The notes: generated by a model from the letters alone, not told the origin. DNA of 64,000 nucleotides from Christensenella sp. UBA7588 (GCA_002478945.1 DLKM01000002.1:1-64000), one strand, 5' to 3'; counted from the stretch's first letter, positions 18,543 to 27,239 are shown. Numbers and translations: made by a program.

Positions 18543-18701
18543 ATGGAAGAATTGTTGACAAAAATCGGCGAACTTATCGCAATAGAGATTGATGAAGTTG
18601 AAAATATCGAATACGTCGATAAAGAAATGGGCGATATGTTTTATATCAACCTTGTCGGCGGAAAGAAAGTGTTGCTTTCGCTTGTTGAAAGCAAACTGTA
18701 A
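18543..18701 (+). CDS. Small acidic protein, 52 residues
   Basis: The short gene is supported by a good promoter, a strong AAAGGAG site, a clean stop and a terminator that starts at the stop codon. The product begins MEELLTKIGELIAIEIDEVE and ends LVESKL, with many Glu and hydrophobic residues and no signal peptide. It may be a small helical and beta protein. No family was recognised. Its position opposite the two-HTH regulator suggests it is under that regulator's control. Confidence 0.65.
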   Translation: MEELLTKIGELIAIEIDEVENIEYVDKEMGDMFYINLVGGKKVLLSLVESKL

Positions 18702-18730
18702 AAAGATGCGCGGGGCGCATCTTTTTGTTT
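18698..18730 (+). terminator. Terminator of small gene
   Basis: AAAAAGATGCGC / GCGCATCTTTTT with a GGG loop begins at the stop codon. Confidence 0.9.
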
Positions 18731-18773
18731 ATAAATATTTATAATCAATAGATTTGTGAAGAAGTTTGAAAAA

Positions 18774-19442
18774 TCAAACTATGTCGATTATTTGGCGCAA
18801 GTCGTCCGCAACGAAATCACATTCGACCTCGGCGGTCGGCTCGTGGCGGTGGTTGTACCACAAAGTTTTCATACCGTAATCGCGCGCGCCGTTAATGTCG
18901 GCACTCACGGAGTCGCCTATCATTATCGTCTGAGATGGAATTACGCCTTGGAGTGACGCGAAACACGCGTCGAAAAACTCTTTTTGAGGCTTCGGATAAC
19001 CGATTTCTTCGGAGACGAATATGCCGTCGACGTATTGCAATAAGTCTGCGTTTTTGAGGCGATTGGTTTGTTGTGCAAGCGTTGCGTTGCTCGCGACGTA
19101 AACTTTGTATTTGGAGTGGAGATATTCCAACAGTTCTTTTGCTCCGTCGATTGTTATCGCGATTTCAAAAAGATTTTTATGAAACGCGTCCTCGAAACGT
19201 CTGCCGTCCGCAACGATGCCTACGGCGGAGAATACTTTGTCGAAGCGTACTTGGAAAAGTTGTTGTTTGGTTATCTCTTTCCTCTCCAACTTGTGCCACA
19301 AATCGAGGTTGATTGGATGAAAAACGTCGATAAGGCGTTGGCTGAACGGCACGCCGCATTCGGCGCAAGCAAGTTCTATGGACTTGTTTGCGCAAGCGTC
19401 GAAATCGAGCAATGTATTGTCAACGTCGATAAATATAGTCAT
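18774..19442 (-). CDS. HAD hydrolase, YjjG-like nucleotidase
   Basis: The 222-residue protein has motif I FIDVDNTLLDFD at the N-terminus, motif II VASNATLAQQ, the Lys region GYPKPQKEFFD, and motif IV MIGDSVSADINGA. The order and spacing match the YjjG group, which dephosphorylates pyrimidine nucleoside monophosphates and unusual nucleotides. The start at 19442 overlaps the upstream stop (ATGA). Coupling to a redox flavoprotein is of uncertain meaning; both lie next to nrdD in a region linked to deoxynucleotide metabolism. Confidence 0.8.
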   Translation of the reverse strand: MTIFIDVDNTLLDFDACANKSIELACAECGVPFSQRLIDVFHPINLDLWHKLERKEITKQQLFQVRFDKVFSAVGIVADGRRFEDAFHKNLFEIAITIDGAKELLEYLHSKYKVYVASNATLAQQTNRLKNADLLQYVDGIFVSEEIGYPKPQKEFFDACFASLQGVIPSQTIMIGDSVSADINGARDYGMKTLWYNHRHEPTAEVECDFVADDLRQIIDIV

Positions 19443-20359
19443 CCGTTTACCTTGTCGACGTAGTTGCAAGCGTTAAACGCCGCAACGGAGCCGTCCGAAG
19501 CAGCCGTTACGAGTTGGCGTATTTTTTTGGTGCGGCAGTCGCCCGCAACGAATATGCCGTCGCAAGAAGTGGTGCAATTTTCGTCTGCGACGACGGAGCC
19601 TGCCTTGTCCAGTTCAACGAGGTTTGCAAAGCACTCGTTGTGAGGCACTTGTCCGATGCAGATAAAAGCGCATTTCGCGTCGACTACAACGTCCTCGTGA
19701 GTTTGCGTGTTTTCGAAGCGGAGAGCGGAAAGTTCGTCATTGCCGATAAATTCTTTGAGGGAAAGATTGTGCGTGTATTTTACGTTGGGTCTTGCAAGCA
19801 CGAGGTCCAAAAGAGCCTTGTCTCCGAAGAATTTGTCAAAGAGGGTGCAGATATGCACGCTCTTGCAATAGCCGCTCAAAACGAGCGCGTATTGAAGCGC
19901 GGTGTTTGCGTCTCCTATCACGCAAACGTCCTCTCCCGAATAGAACGCGCCGTCGCAAAGCGCGCAATAACTTACGCCGTTGCCTACGAGTTCGTCCTCT
20001 CTTTCAACGCCTATGCGACGAGGCTTAACGCCCGTTGCGATTATGATTGATTTGCAATGATATTTGTTATAATCGGTGGTTAATTCAAACCCGTCGGACA
20101 CTTTAACTGCCGATAACGCTTTTTCAAGCTCTACTTGCGCGCCCCATTCGACAATCTGTTCATACAGTTTGTCCATAAGTTCCGCACCTGCGATTTTTTG
20201 ATATGACGGGAAATTTTCCACTCTCGGAGAGTATGCGATTTGTCCGCCGAAACTGTCGCTTTCAAGAACGAGTACGGTTTTGCCTGCTCTGAGGCAGTTG
20301 AGCGCGGCGGTCATTCCGGCAGGTCCCGCTCCTACGATTATAATATCGAAATTTTGCAT
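19439..20359 (-). CDS. Thioredoxin-reductase-like flavoprotein
   Basis: The 306-residue protein has the FAD motif IVGAGPAGMTAA at 9-20, the redox pair C132-A-L-C135, and the closing GIFVAGDCR block, so its fold and length are those of low-molecular-weight thioredoxin reductase. The second nucleotide site is altered. The usual GGGNSA is GDANTA at 149-154, and no HRRxxxR is visible after it. Either the NADPH site is degenerate or another electron donor is used, as in the ferredoxin- and deazaflavin-type enzymes of anaerobes. It could reduce the glutaredoxin domain of the neighbouring NrdD; that is an inference. GAGG precedes the ATG. Confidence 0.85.
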   Translation of the reverse strand: MQNFDIIIVGAGPAGMTAALNCLRAGKTVLVLESDSFGGQIAYSPRVENFPSYQKIAGAELMDKLYEQIVEWGAQVELEKALSAVKVSDGFELTTDYNKYHCKSIIIATGVKPRRIGVEREDELVGNGVSYCALCDGAFYSGEDVCVIGDANTALQYALVLSGYCKSVHICTLFDKFFGDKALLDLVLARPNVKYTHNLSLKEFIGNDELSALRFENTQTHEDVVVDAKCAFICIGQVPHNECFANLVELDKAGSVVADENCTTSCDGIFVAGDCRTKKIRQLVTAASDGSVAAFNACNYVDKVNG

Positions 20360-20382
20360 TTTTTACCTCTTATTAAATGAAA

Positions 20383-20414
20383 AGCGGTATGGCGCATTGC
20401 CATACCGCCGTTTT
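20383..20414 (-). terminator. Terminator of nrdD
   Basis: GCGGTATGGC / GCCATACCGC with a GCATT-type loop lies just after the nrdD stop; read on the minus strand it runs into CTTTTCATTT. Confidence 0.85.
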
Positions 20415-20422
20415 ATCGATTG

Positions 20423-22843
20423 TTATTTTCTGGACTCGATATAGCCTTTGATTTTGCTTGCGTTGTCGTAAACGTCGTAGCCGTTTCCGTTGGGAACGAG
20501 CAAGGTCGGAGCTTTCTTAACGCCGTGTGCGAGAGTGGCGTCTTTGTTGTCCTCTGCGTCGATTACGGTGTATGCGATGCCTGCTTTGTCAAGCATTGCT
20601 TTTGCCATCTTGCAGTTGGGGCAAGTCTTTGTCGTGAAGATAAGCAAGCCCTCGTCGTCGCACTTTGCGCAAGCGCATTCTTGTTTTGCGTCGTCGGCTT
20701 TTGCTTCGACTTTCGCGTCTTGCGGAGCGTCGTCGCACTTAAACTCGTCTATGTGTTTGCCGTGATATTGAGACGTTGCGATGTCGTAGACTTTGCGCTC
20801 CTTGAACTCTGCGCGTTTGCCGTCGTTCCAGTTTTGAACGGGACGATAGTAACCCGTGATACGGCTGTAAACTTCCGTTTTCTTTCCGCAAATCGGGCAA
20901 GTATACTGCTCGCCTTCGAGGTATCCGTGTTCTTGGCAGATGGAGTACGTCGGAGAAAGCGTGTAGTAGGGGAGTTTGTAGTTTTCCGCAATCTTTCTCA
21001 CGAGGTTTGCCGCCGCTTGCCAACTGTCGAGCTTTTGACCGAGGAAGGCGTGGAATACCGTGCCGGAGGTGTAGAGCGTTTGGAGTTCGTCCTGAATGTC
21101 GAGAGCGGAGAAGATGTCGCTCGTGTAGCCGACGGGGAGGTGCGAACTGTTGGTGTAGTACGGCACGTTGTCGGCGTTGCTCGCGCAGATGATGTCGGGG
21201 TATCTTTCTCTGTCGTGTTTTGCAAGACGATAAGACGTAGATTCCGCAGGCGTTGCTTCGAGATTGTACAAATCGCCGTATTCCTCTTGATAGTCGCTGA
21301 GTTTTTCACGCATAAAGTTGAGCGTCTTTTTGGTAAACTCTTGCGCTTCTTTGTGCGTCATATCTTTTCCGACCCACTTTGCGTTGAGGCAGGCTTCGTT
21401 CATACCGACGAGACCGATTGTGGAGAAGTGATTGCCGAACGTGCCGAGGTATCTCTTGGTGTAGGGATAGAGACCTTCATTGAGCAGTTTGGTAATGACG
21501 TTTCTCTTGATTTTGAGGGAGCGTGCGGACACGTTCATCAAACGTTCGAGCTCTTTGAAGTAATCTTCTTCGGTTTCGGAGATGTAAGCGATTCTCGGCA
21601 TATTGATAGTTACGACGCCGATAGAACCCGTGGATTCGCCGCTGCCGAAGAAACCGCCCGATTTCTTGCGCAATTCGCGAAGGTCGAGACGCAAACGGCA
21701 GCACATACTGCGAACGTCGCTCGGCTCCATATCGCTGTTGATATAGTTGGAAAAATACGGAGTGCCGTATTTTGCGGTCATCGTAAAGAGCAGACGGTTG
21801 TTTTCGGTGTTCGACCAATCGAAGTCTCTCGTGATTGAGTACGTCGGAATAGGATATTGGAAACCTCTGCCGTTGGCGTCGCCCTCAATCATAATCTCGA
21901 TAAACGCTTTGTTGACCATTGCCATTTCTTTCTCGCAATCTTTGTACTTGAAGTCCATCTCTTTGCCGCCGACGAGTGCGGGGAGTTCCGCCAAGTCGTT
22001 GGGGACTACCCAGTCGAGCGTGATGTTGGTAAACGGTGCTTGCGTACCCCAACGAGAAGGCGTGTTTACGCCGTAGATGAAAGATTGAATGCATTGCTTG
22101 ACTTCTTTGTAGGAAAGATTGTCAACCTTTACGAACGGTGCAAGGTAGGTGTCGAAAGAGCTGAATGCCTGTGCGCCAGCCCATTCGTTTTGCATAATGC
22201 CGAGGAAGTTGACCATTTGGTTACAAAGAGTGGAGAGGTGGCTTGCGGGAGACGACGTGATTTTTCCGGGGATGCCGCCCAAACCTTCTTTGATGAGTTG
22301 TTTGAGAGACCAACCTGCGCAATAACCCGTAAGCATAGACAAATCGTGAATGTGAATTTGTGCCTCGCGGTGTGCTTTTGCGATTTCGTCGTCGTATATT
22401 TCGCTGAGCCAGTAGTTTGCCGTGACCGCGCCCGAGTTGGAAAGGATAAGTCCGCCGACGGAATATGTAACGGTGGAGTTTTCTTTAACGCGCCAGTCGT
22501 TTATCTTAAGATAGTTGTTGACGGTGTTCTTGTAGTCGAGCATCGTCGAGTTCATTTCGCGAAGTTTTTCGTGTTGTTTTCTATAAAGTATATAAGCCTT
22601 TGCGACTTCTACATAACCCGATTGAATGAGAACGACTTCGACGGAGTCCTGAATATCTTCGACGGACACGACGTCGTTTTTGATTTTGTCGTTAAACGTT
22701 GCGGTAACGCGCAAAGCAAGCATATCGAGGATGTCCTCGCTGTAGGTTTTGCCCACCGCGTTGAACGCTTTTTCGATTGCGACCTTTATTTTGTTTAGAT
22801 TGAACGGGACGACGCTCCCGTCTCTTTTTTTGATGTTCAACAT
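20423..22843 (-). CDS. nrdD: Anaerobic ribonucleoside-triphosphate reductase fused to glutaredoxin domain
   Basis: NrdD reduces ribonucleotides to deoxyribonucleotides by glycyl-radical chemistry under anoxia. The 806-residue protein starts at 22843 after GGGAGG; upstream in-frame codons have no such site. Residues 1-95 form an ATP cone (KRDGSVVPFNLNKI). The catalytic barrel follows. The zinc site CPICGKK and the radical loop TGYYRPVQNWNDGK are clear, with the radical at about Gly664. An extra C-terminal domain of about 80 residues carries C741-P-N-C744 and the TLLVP motif of a glutaredoxin/NrdH fold, a likely built-in electron donor. The activase NrdG is encoded far away at 59482-60174. Two NrdR boxes lie upstream. 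Confidence 0.95.
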   Translation of the reverse strand: MLNIKKRDGSVVPFNLNKIKVAIEKAFNAVGKTYSEDILDMLALRVTATFNDKIKNDVVSVEDIQDSVEVVLIQSGYVEVAKAYILYRKQHEKLREMNSTMLDYKNTVNNYLKINDWRVKENSTVTYSVGGLILSNSGAVTANYWLSEIYDDEIAKAHREAQIHIHDLSMLTGYCAGWSLKQLIKEGLGGIPGKITSSPASHLSTLCNQMVNFLGIMQNEWAGAQAFSSFDTYLAPFVKVDNLSYKEVKQCIQSFIYGVNTPSRWGTQAPFTNITLDWVVPNDLAELPALVGGKEMDFKYKDCEKEMAMVNKAFIEIMIEGDANGRGFQYPIPTYSITRDFDWSNTENNRLLFTMTAKYGTPYFSNYINSDMEPSDVRSMCCRLRLDLRELRKKSGGFFGSGESTGSIGVVTINMPRIAYISETEEDYFKELERLMNVSARSLKIKRNVITKLLNEGLYPYTKRYLGTFGNHFSTIGLVGMNEACLNAKWVGKDMTHKEAQEFTKKTLNFMREKLSDYQEEYGDLYNLEATPAESTSYRLAKHDRERYPDIICASNADNVPYYTNSSHLPVGYTSDIFSALDIQDELQTLYTSGTVFHAFLGQKLDSWQAAANLVRKIAENYKLPYYTLSPTYSICQEHGYLEGEQYTCPICGKKTEVYSRITGYYRPVQNWNDGKRAEFKERKVYDIATSQYHGKHIDEFKCDDAPQDAKVEAKADDAKQECACAKCDDEGLLIFTTKTCPNCKMAKAMLDKAGIAYTVIDAEDNKDATLAHGVKKAPTLLVPNGNGYDVYDNASKIKGYIESRK

Positions 22844-22877
22844 TATATTGAACCTCCCGTGGAAAATTTGCCTCTTT

Positions 22878-22905
22878 ATTATATCAAGCACGCGTAATAT
22901 GTCAA
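22878..22905 (-). promoter_or_regulatory. Promoter of nrdD
   Basis: On the minus strand TTGACA (22900-22905) and TATAAT (22878-22883) are 16 bp apart, 35 bp before the nrdD ATG. Confidence 0.8.
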
Positions 22906-22912
22906 GGCAAAA

Positions 22913-22960
22913 ACGCAAAATAAAGTGTGAAACATTTTTGAGAAACACTACATATTGTGT
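22913..22960 (-). promoter_or_regulatory. Tandem NrdR boxes upstream of nrdD
   Basis: Box 1 (22945-22960) reads ACACAATATGTAGTGT on the minus strand, close to the NrdR consensus ACACWATATATWGTGT. Box 2 (22913-22928), ACACTTTATTTTGCGT, is weaker. Their starts are 32 bp apart, three helical turns, as in known NrdR targets. NrdR represses ribonucleotide reductase genes when dATP is high. The nrdR gene itself is not in the window. The rest of 22961-23125 is AT-rich with no gene. Confidence 0.8.
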
Positions 22961-23125
22961 TTTTGTCAAAATTTGGTATTTTTTGCGAATTATACTTTTC
23001 GTGTATCGAAAACGGCTGTTTTTGAGTATGTAAACGGGTATGAGAAAATGCAACCTATATTCTAATTGATTTTTTTGAAAACATGCCCGACACAAGATAT
23101 TGTGGTCGAAAATTTTTATTTATAA

Positions 23126-23160
23126 AATAAAAGAGGCACGCGCCGCGTGCCTCTTTTATA
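23126..23160 (-). terminator. Terminator of GtrA-like gene
   Basis: AAAAGAGGCACGCG / CGCGTGCCTCTTTT form a nearly continuous palindrome just after the stop. Confidence 0.9.
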
Positions 23161-23172
23161 AAAAATACAATT

Positions 23173-24015
23173 TTATTTTTCTTCTTCCGTGGCTTTTGCT
23201 TTCTTCTCGCCCCAGTTACGCATAACGAGGAATTTGTTTCCGAGGAAGCTCATTACGAGACCCGCGATACCCGAAACCGCTTGCGCTACGAGGTTGAACA
23301 CCGTTCCCGACAAGAACGTGCTTGCATTCGGAACAGCATTGTTGAGTGCGTTGAGGATTGCGCCGCAGACGAGAGTCTGAACGAATATAATCGCAACCGC
23401 AACGATAGTGTACATTATGCCCGAAACCACGATGTTGTTGGTGCATTTGAAAGTTTTCTTTCTGTTGAGGATAAACGTAAGCACTTGACCGACGATAGAA
23501 CCGACGAGGAAGCCGATAAAGTCGGATACGCCGCCGACGCCGTCTTTGCCGAGGTATTGGAAAAGAGGAACCGTTCCGATTGTAAAGCCGGGGAATGCCG
23601 CTTGCAATACGGGGCTGTCGCTCAACTTGAGGAGCATCGGCAAAATCAAAGTGATGATAAGCTGTGAGCCGCCACAGATAAAGCTGAACAACGTAAATAC
23701 GACCATTTGGCGCACGTTTTCGTTGGCGTTGATTTTGTCTACGAGTTTTTGCAAGCCTTTTGGCAATTTAATTTTCTTTTTTGTCTTTCCGTCCGATTGA
23801 GCGGATTCGTCTTGCGTTTGCTCCGTCGCAACGTCGGCGTTTTCCGTTTCGTTGTATTTGTTTTCAACAACGTCGGTATTCTCGACGGGTGCGTCTTGCG
23901 CGATTTGTTCTACGTCCTCGTTTTCAACGACGTCTACGACCGGTTCTGCCGCAACATCGGCGGCAACGTCGTTGACGACTTCTTCCGTGACGTTTTCGTT
24001 TTTGGTTTCGTCCAT
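23173..24015 (-). CDS. GtrA-like membrane protein with long acidic N-terminus
   Basis: The 280-residue protein begins with about 75 acidic, low-complexity residues (many Glu, Val, Asp), then a Lys-rich stretch. Four membrane segments follow at about 105-130, 165-187, 195-220 and 240-262. The blocks VGQVLTFILNRKKTF and VMSFLGNKFLVM match the paired NR-x-F signatures of the GtrA family. GtrA proteins are thought to move lipid-linked sugars or assist cell-wall glycosylation. No glycosyltransferase gene is adjacent. AAGGAAG precedes the ATG. Confidence 0.8.
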   Translation of the reverse strand: MDETKNENVTEEVVNDVAADVAAEPVVDVVENEDVEQIAQDAPVENTDVVENKYNETENADVATEQTQDESAQSDGKTKKKIKLPKGLQKLVDKINANENVRQMVVFTLFSFICGGSQLIITLILPMLLKLSDSPVLQAAFPGFTIGTVPLFQYLGKDGVGGVSDFIGFLVGSIVGQVLTFILNRKKTFKCTNNIVVSGIMYTIVAVAIIFVQTLVCGAILNALNNAVPNASTFLSGTVFNLVAQAVSGIAGLVMSFLGNKFLVMRNWGEKKAKATEEEK

Positions 24016-24085
24016 AATAATCTTCCTTATCCTATTAGGATTTTTATAATAACAAAATGTATTATATATAATAATAAGGCGTTTG

Positions 24086-24898
24086 TCAATCAGAGGATTT
24101 TTGCAGAATGCTCACACAAAAGTCGGCTGTCAGCGTCATTTCCTCGCGACTTTTCAGCCTTTCGATTGCGTCCGCAGGCGCGCGGTAAACGTACGGCGTC
24201 ATCGTCAGCAAATCGGATATTCCTTTCTTATCGAGGGAGAACGTATAAGTGATTTCTTTACGTTCCGTTTCTTTGAATTCGTTTTCGGGCAGAGGGGTTG
24301 CCACTTTTCGCACGTTTTCGTACAGCGCGGCGCGCAGTTCTATCAGATGATTCTCGCAAGGATAAGCCACGATAAGCAGTCCGCCGTTTTTGAGAATGCG
24401 ATAGTATTCGGTCATCGCGTAAGGGGAAAACACGCACAAAACCACGTCTGCGCTGTTGCTTTTTATAGGCAAATCGTATACGCTCGCAACCGCACACATC
24501 GCTCTTGCGTTGCGTTTGGCGGCAATCTTAACGGCGTGCTTGGAAACGTCTACCGCAAGATACGCGTCGTTCTCGTTTTTGCGCTTTTCGATGATTTTCG
24601 AAAGATAAAATCCCGTACCCGTGCCTGCGTCAACGAGCGTTATCGGGCGGTTGATTTCATCAATCGTCCGCGCGATTTCGTCGGCAAGCGGAGCATAGTA
24701 TCCGCCGTCCAAAAAATCTCGTCTTGCACGAATCATTTCTTTGTTGTCGCCGGGGTCTTTGGAATTGCGCTTGTCGGGTTTGAGAAGATAATAATAGCCC
24801 TCTTTTGCCTTGTCGAAAACGTGTCCGTTTTGGCAAACGGCACCGCTTTGATTTTCGTCCATCGGACGTTGGCATACGGGGCATAAAAACTGTGTCAT
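24086..24898 (-). CDS. rlmA: 23S rRNA guanine-N1 methyltransferase, RlmA family
   Basis: RlmA-type enzymes methylate a guanine in helix 35 of 23S rRNA; the Gram-positive branch (TlrB/RlmA-II) targets the adjacent G748. The 270-residue protein has the N-terminal zinc finger C6-x2-C9 with C22 and H26, then the SAM site DAGTGTGFYL near 90, AVDVSKHAVK, and SPYAMTEYYR. The order finger then Rossmann domain is diagnostic. It is transcribed divergently from the U32 gene. Which of the two guanines is modified cannot be told from the sequence. Confidence 0.88.
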   Translation of the reverse strand: MTQFLCPVCQRPMDENQSGAVCQNGHVFDKAKEGYYYLLKPDKRNSKDPGDNKEMIRARRDFLDGGYYAPLADEIARTIDEINRPITLVDAGTGTGFYLSKIIEKRKNENDAYLAVDVSKHAVKIAAKRNARAMCAVASVYDLPIKSNSADVVLCVFSPYAMTEYYRILKNGGLLIVAYPCENHLIELRAALYENVRKVATPLPENEFKETERKEITYTFSLDKKGISDLLTMTPYVYRAPADAIERLKSREEMTLTADFCVSILQKSSD

Positions 24899-24937
24899 AA
24901 AACAATTATATCAAAAATATTTGCTTGCGCAAGTCTA

Positions 24938-24966
24938 TTGCTATGAATGGCCCCGTGTGTTATAAT
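24938..24966 (+). promoter_or_regulatory. Promoter giving a leaderless U32 transcript
   Basis: TTGCTA at 24938-24943 and a perfect TATAAT at 24961-24966 are 17 bp apart. The ATG is at 24973, only 6 bp after the -10 box, where transcription should start. Confidence 0.8.
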
Positions 24967-24972
24967 AAAAAT

Positions 24973-27147
24973 ATGTTAGAACTATTGGCTCCCGCAGGAG
25001 ATACGTCGGCTCTCGACACCGCAATAAGATGCGGAGCGAACGCCGTTTATCTCGGACTTGACGGTTTCAACGCTCGTATGAAAGCGCAAAATTTTAACGC
25101 CGACAATATCGGCGAGGTTGTTGCGTACGCTCATTTTTACGGCGTAAAAGTATACGTTACCATAAACACCATTGTGCAGAACGACGAGTTTAACGACCTT
25201 ATTTCGCTCGTTAAAACCGCTGTTGCGGCAAAAGTCGACGCATTTTTGGTGCAGGACCTCGGTGTTGCGAAATTTTTGAAAGACACTTTTGACGGCATCG
25301 TTTTGCACGCCAGCACGCAAATGGGTATACACAATCTTCAAGGTGCGAAAGTTGCCGAGAAAATGGGCATAAAACGCGTGGTTTTGTCAAGAGAAACAAA
25401 ACTCGAAGATATAGAGAATATAAGAAAAAACACTTCGCTCGAGATAGAGTATTTCGTGCAAGGCGCGCTGTGCGTGGCGTTTTCGGGCAACTGTTATCTG
25501 TCGTCCGTCGAACAAGGCGCAAGCGGAAACAGAGGGCTTTGCAAGCAACTTTGCAGACTTAGATACACCGCTCGGACGGGCGGAAAAACGGATAGCGGAT
25601 ACCTGTTGAGCGCGCGAGATTTGTGCCTTGCAAAAAGCGTGAAACAGCTTGCGGAGGCAGGCGTTTCGTCATTCAAAATCGAGGGCAGATTGCGCCGAGA
25701 CGGTTACGTTGCCGAGGCGGTGCAAACGTATAGAAAAATTATCGACGAAGTGGAAAACGGGCGCAGAATCGACTTTGACGACAGAGACGAGAACAGATTG
25801 AAAATCGCGTTTTCCAGAGGAGATTTCCTTGAAAGAGCGTATCTCGACGACGGCGTTCCGAAAGCTATCGAAAAAAGATACAACAATCACACGGGCGTTA
25901 AAATCGGAGCGGTTAAGGACGTAAAACCGTTCAAGAACGACTTGTATGAGATTACCGTGTCGAGCAATCGCAAACTCAACAAGGGAGACGGTATAAAGTT
26001 TTTTGACAAAGACAAAGAAAGCGCAAGTCTCGGCATCGGCGAAGCAAGAGAAAAAGGCAACGGACTTTATTGCATAATAACCGCCGCAAAAGTTAAAGTC
26101 GGTTGGGAAGTGCGCCTTATATCCGACGCTTGCAGAGAAAAAGAATTGCAAAGCGCAAAAAGATTCGTTCCCGTAAAGTTCAAGGTTCGGGCGTTGTGCG
26201 GAAAGCCGTTGCGCATAGTTGCCTCGACCGTAAGAAACGGCTCGGAGATTTCCGTGACAAAAGAAAGCGCGGAAGAATTGCAAAAAGCGATTAACGCGCC
26301 TACGGACGCAAACGAAATCGCAAAGCAATGCGGAAAAGCGGGCGACAGCGGTTTTTGCACGGAAGAAGTGGAAACGACCACGGACGGCGTGTTTGTGGCA
26401 AAATCCGTTTTGAACGGTCTGCGCAGAGAAGTGCTTGACGAATTGAAACGCAAAATAATAGATTTTGAAAATCCGCATTCCGTACGAATAGACGAAGAAA
26501 AACTCGCGCTCGAGTTGCAAAAGTTGAAAGAGTGTAAACGGATAAATTCACAATCTATCAAAATTATCGACTCGGAAAGCGAAAACAGAAGCCTGTTTTT
26601 GAAAAAGGGCGACAAAGTGGCAATCAGACCGTCGGTGTGGAGCGTTGCCGCAATAAAAAGAACTCTCGACTTGCTCGATTTGGAGCAAAAAGACGTGGCT
26701 CTCGATTTGCCTATCGTTGCAAACGGAAAAGACGTTGAAGTCATAAAGAAAGTGCTTGCCGAACTGAAAGACGTGAAAACGCTTGTCAGCGAAAACGTGT
26801 ACGGACTCGATTTCGCAAAAGACGGATATACCGTCGTAGCGGGGCAGGGACACAATATCGCAAATACGTTTGCAATCGAAGCGGTAAAGGCGGCAGGGGC
26901 GGCGGCTTACGTTCCGTCTCTCGAATATCCGTTGTTCGAGGCGCAAGACGCGCTTGCAAGGCTCGAAGCGGACGAGAATATACCGCTTATGACGTTTGCG
27001 CATTGTCCGTACAAAACTATGTTCGGAAACGATTGCGACAAATGCTCGTACAAGGGAGATATGACGTTGCAAAGGGAAAAACATATATACAAAGTACGCC
27101 GCGTGCGAATATCGCAATGTTACTTTGCGTTGTATCCCGAAAAATAG
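24973..27147 (+). CDS. U32 family peptidase / RlhA-like protein
   Basis: The 724-residue protein has the U32 domain at about 1-330. Seen are LLAPAGDTSALDTAIRCGAN at the start and the signature FVQGALCVAFSGNCYLSS with NRGLCKQLCR, whose Cys residues may carry an Fe-S cluster. A long C-terminal extension resembles the DUF3656-type and closing U32 regions and ends with CPYKTMFGNDCDKCSYKG. The long form matches RlhA, which hydroxylates C2501 of 23S rRNA in E. coli, more than secreted collagenases. The ATG at 24973 lies 6 bp after TATAAT and no ribosome binding site is seen. An rRNA role would fit with divergent rlmA. Confidence 0.85.
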   Translation: MLELLAPAGDTSALDTAIRCGANAVYLGLDGFNARMKAQNFNADNIGEVVAYAHFYGVKVYVTINTIVQNDEFNDLISLVKTAVAAKVDAFLVQDLGVAKFLKDTFDGIVLHASTQMGIHNLQGAKVAEKMGIKRVVLSRETKLEDIENIRKNTSLEIEYFVQGALCVAFSGNCYLSSVEQGASGNRGLCKQLCRLRYTARTGGKTDSGYLLSARDLCLAKSVKQLAEAGVSSFKIEGRLRRDGYVAEAVQTYRKIIDEVENGRRIDFDDRDENRLKIAFSRGDFLERAYLDDGVPKAIEKRYNNHTGVKIGAVKDVKPFKNDLYEITVSSNRKLNKGDGIKFFDKDKESASLGIGEAREKGNGLYCIITAAKVKVGWEVRLISDACREKELQSAKRFVPVKFKVRALCGKPLRIVASTVRNGSEISVTKESAEELQKAINAPTDANEIAKQCGKAGDSGFCTEEVETTTDGVFVAKSVLNGLRREVLDELKRKIIDFENPHSVRIDEEKLALELQKLKECKRINSQSIKIIDSESENRSLFLKKGDKVAIRPSVWSVAAIKRTLDLLDLEQKDVALDLPIVANGKDVEVIKKVLAELKDVKTLVSENVYGLDFAKDGYTVVAGQGHNIANTFAIEAVKAAGAAAYVPSLEYPLFEAQDALARLEADENIPLMTFAHCPYKTMFGNDCDKCSYKGDMTLQREKHIYKVRRVRISQCYFALYPEK

Positions 27148-27167
27148 AGCCAAACTCTTTTTTATGC

Positions 27168-27196
27168 TTGTCAAAATATGCGCCTTGTGTTAATAT
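27168..27196 (+). promoter_or_regulatory. Promoter of ferredoxin gene
   Basis: TTGTCA at 27168-27173 and TAATAT at 27191-27196 are 17 bp apart; a TATAAT overlapping the latter gives an alternative -10. Confidence 0.55.
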
Positions 27197-27239
27197 AATC
27201 TCAAGCGAAAGCGAATCTATTTTGTAAGGAGATAAAACT

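Noticed and set aside
20420..22798. Long plus-strand frames opposite nrdD
   Set aside because: NrdD on the minus strand is certain; the opposite frames carry no recognisable domains.
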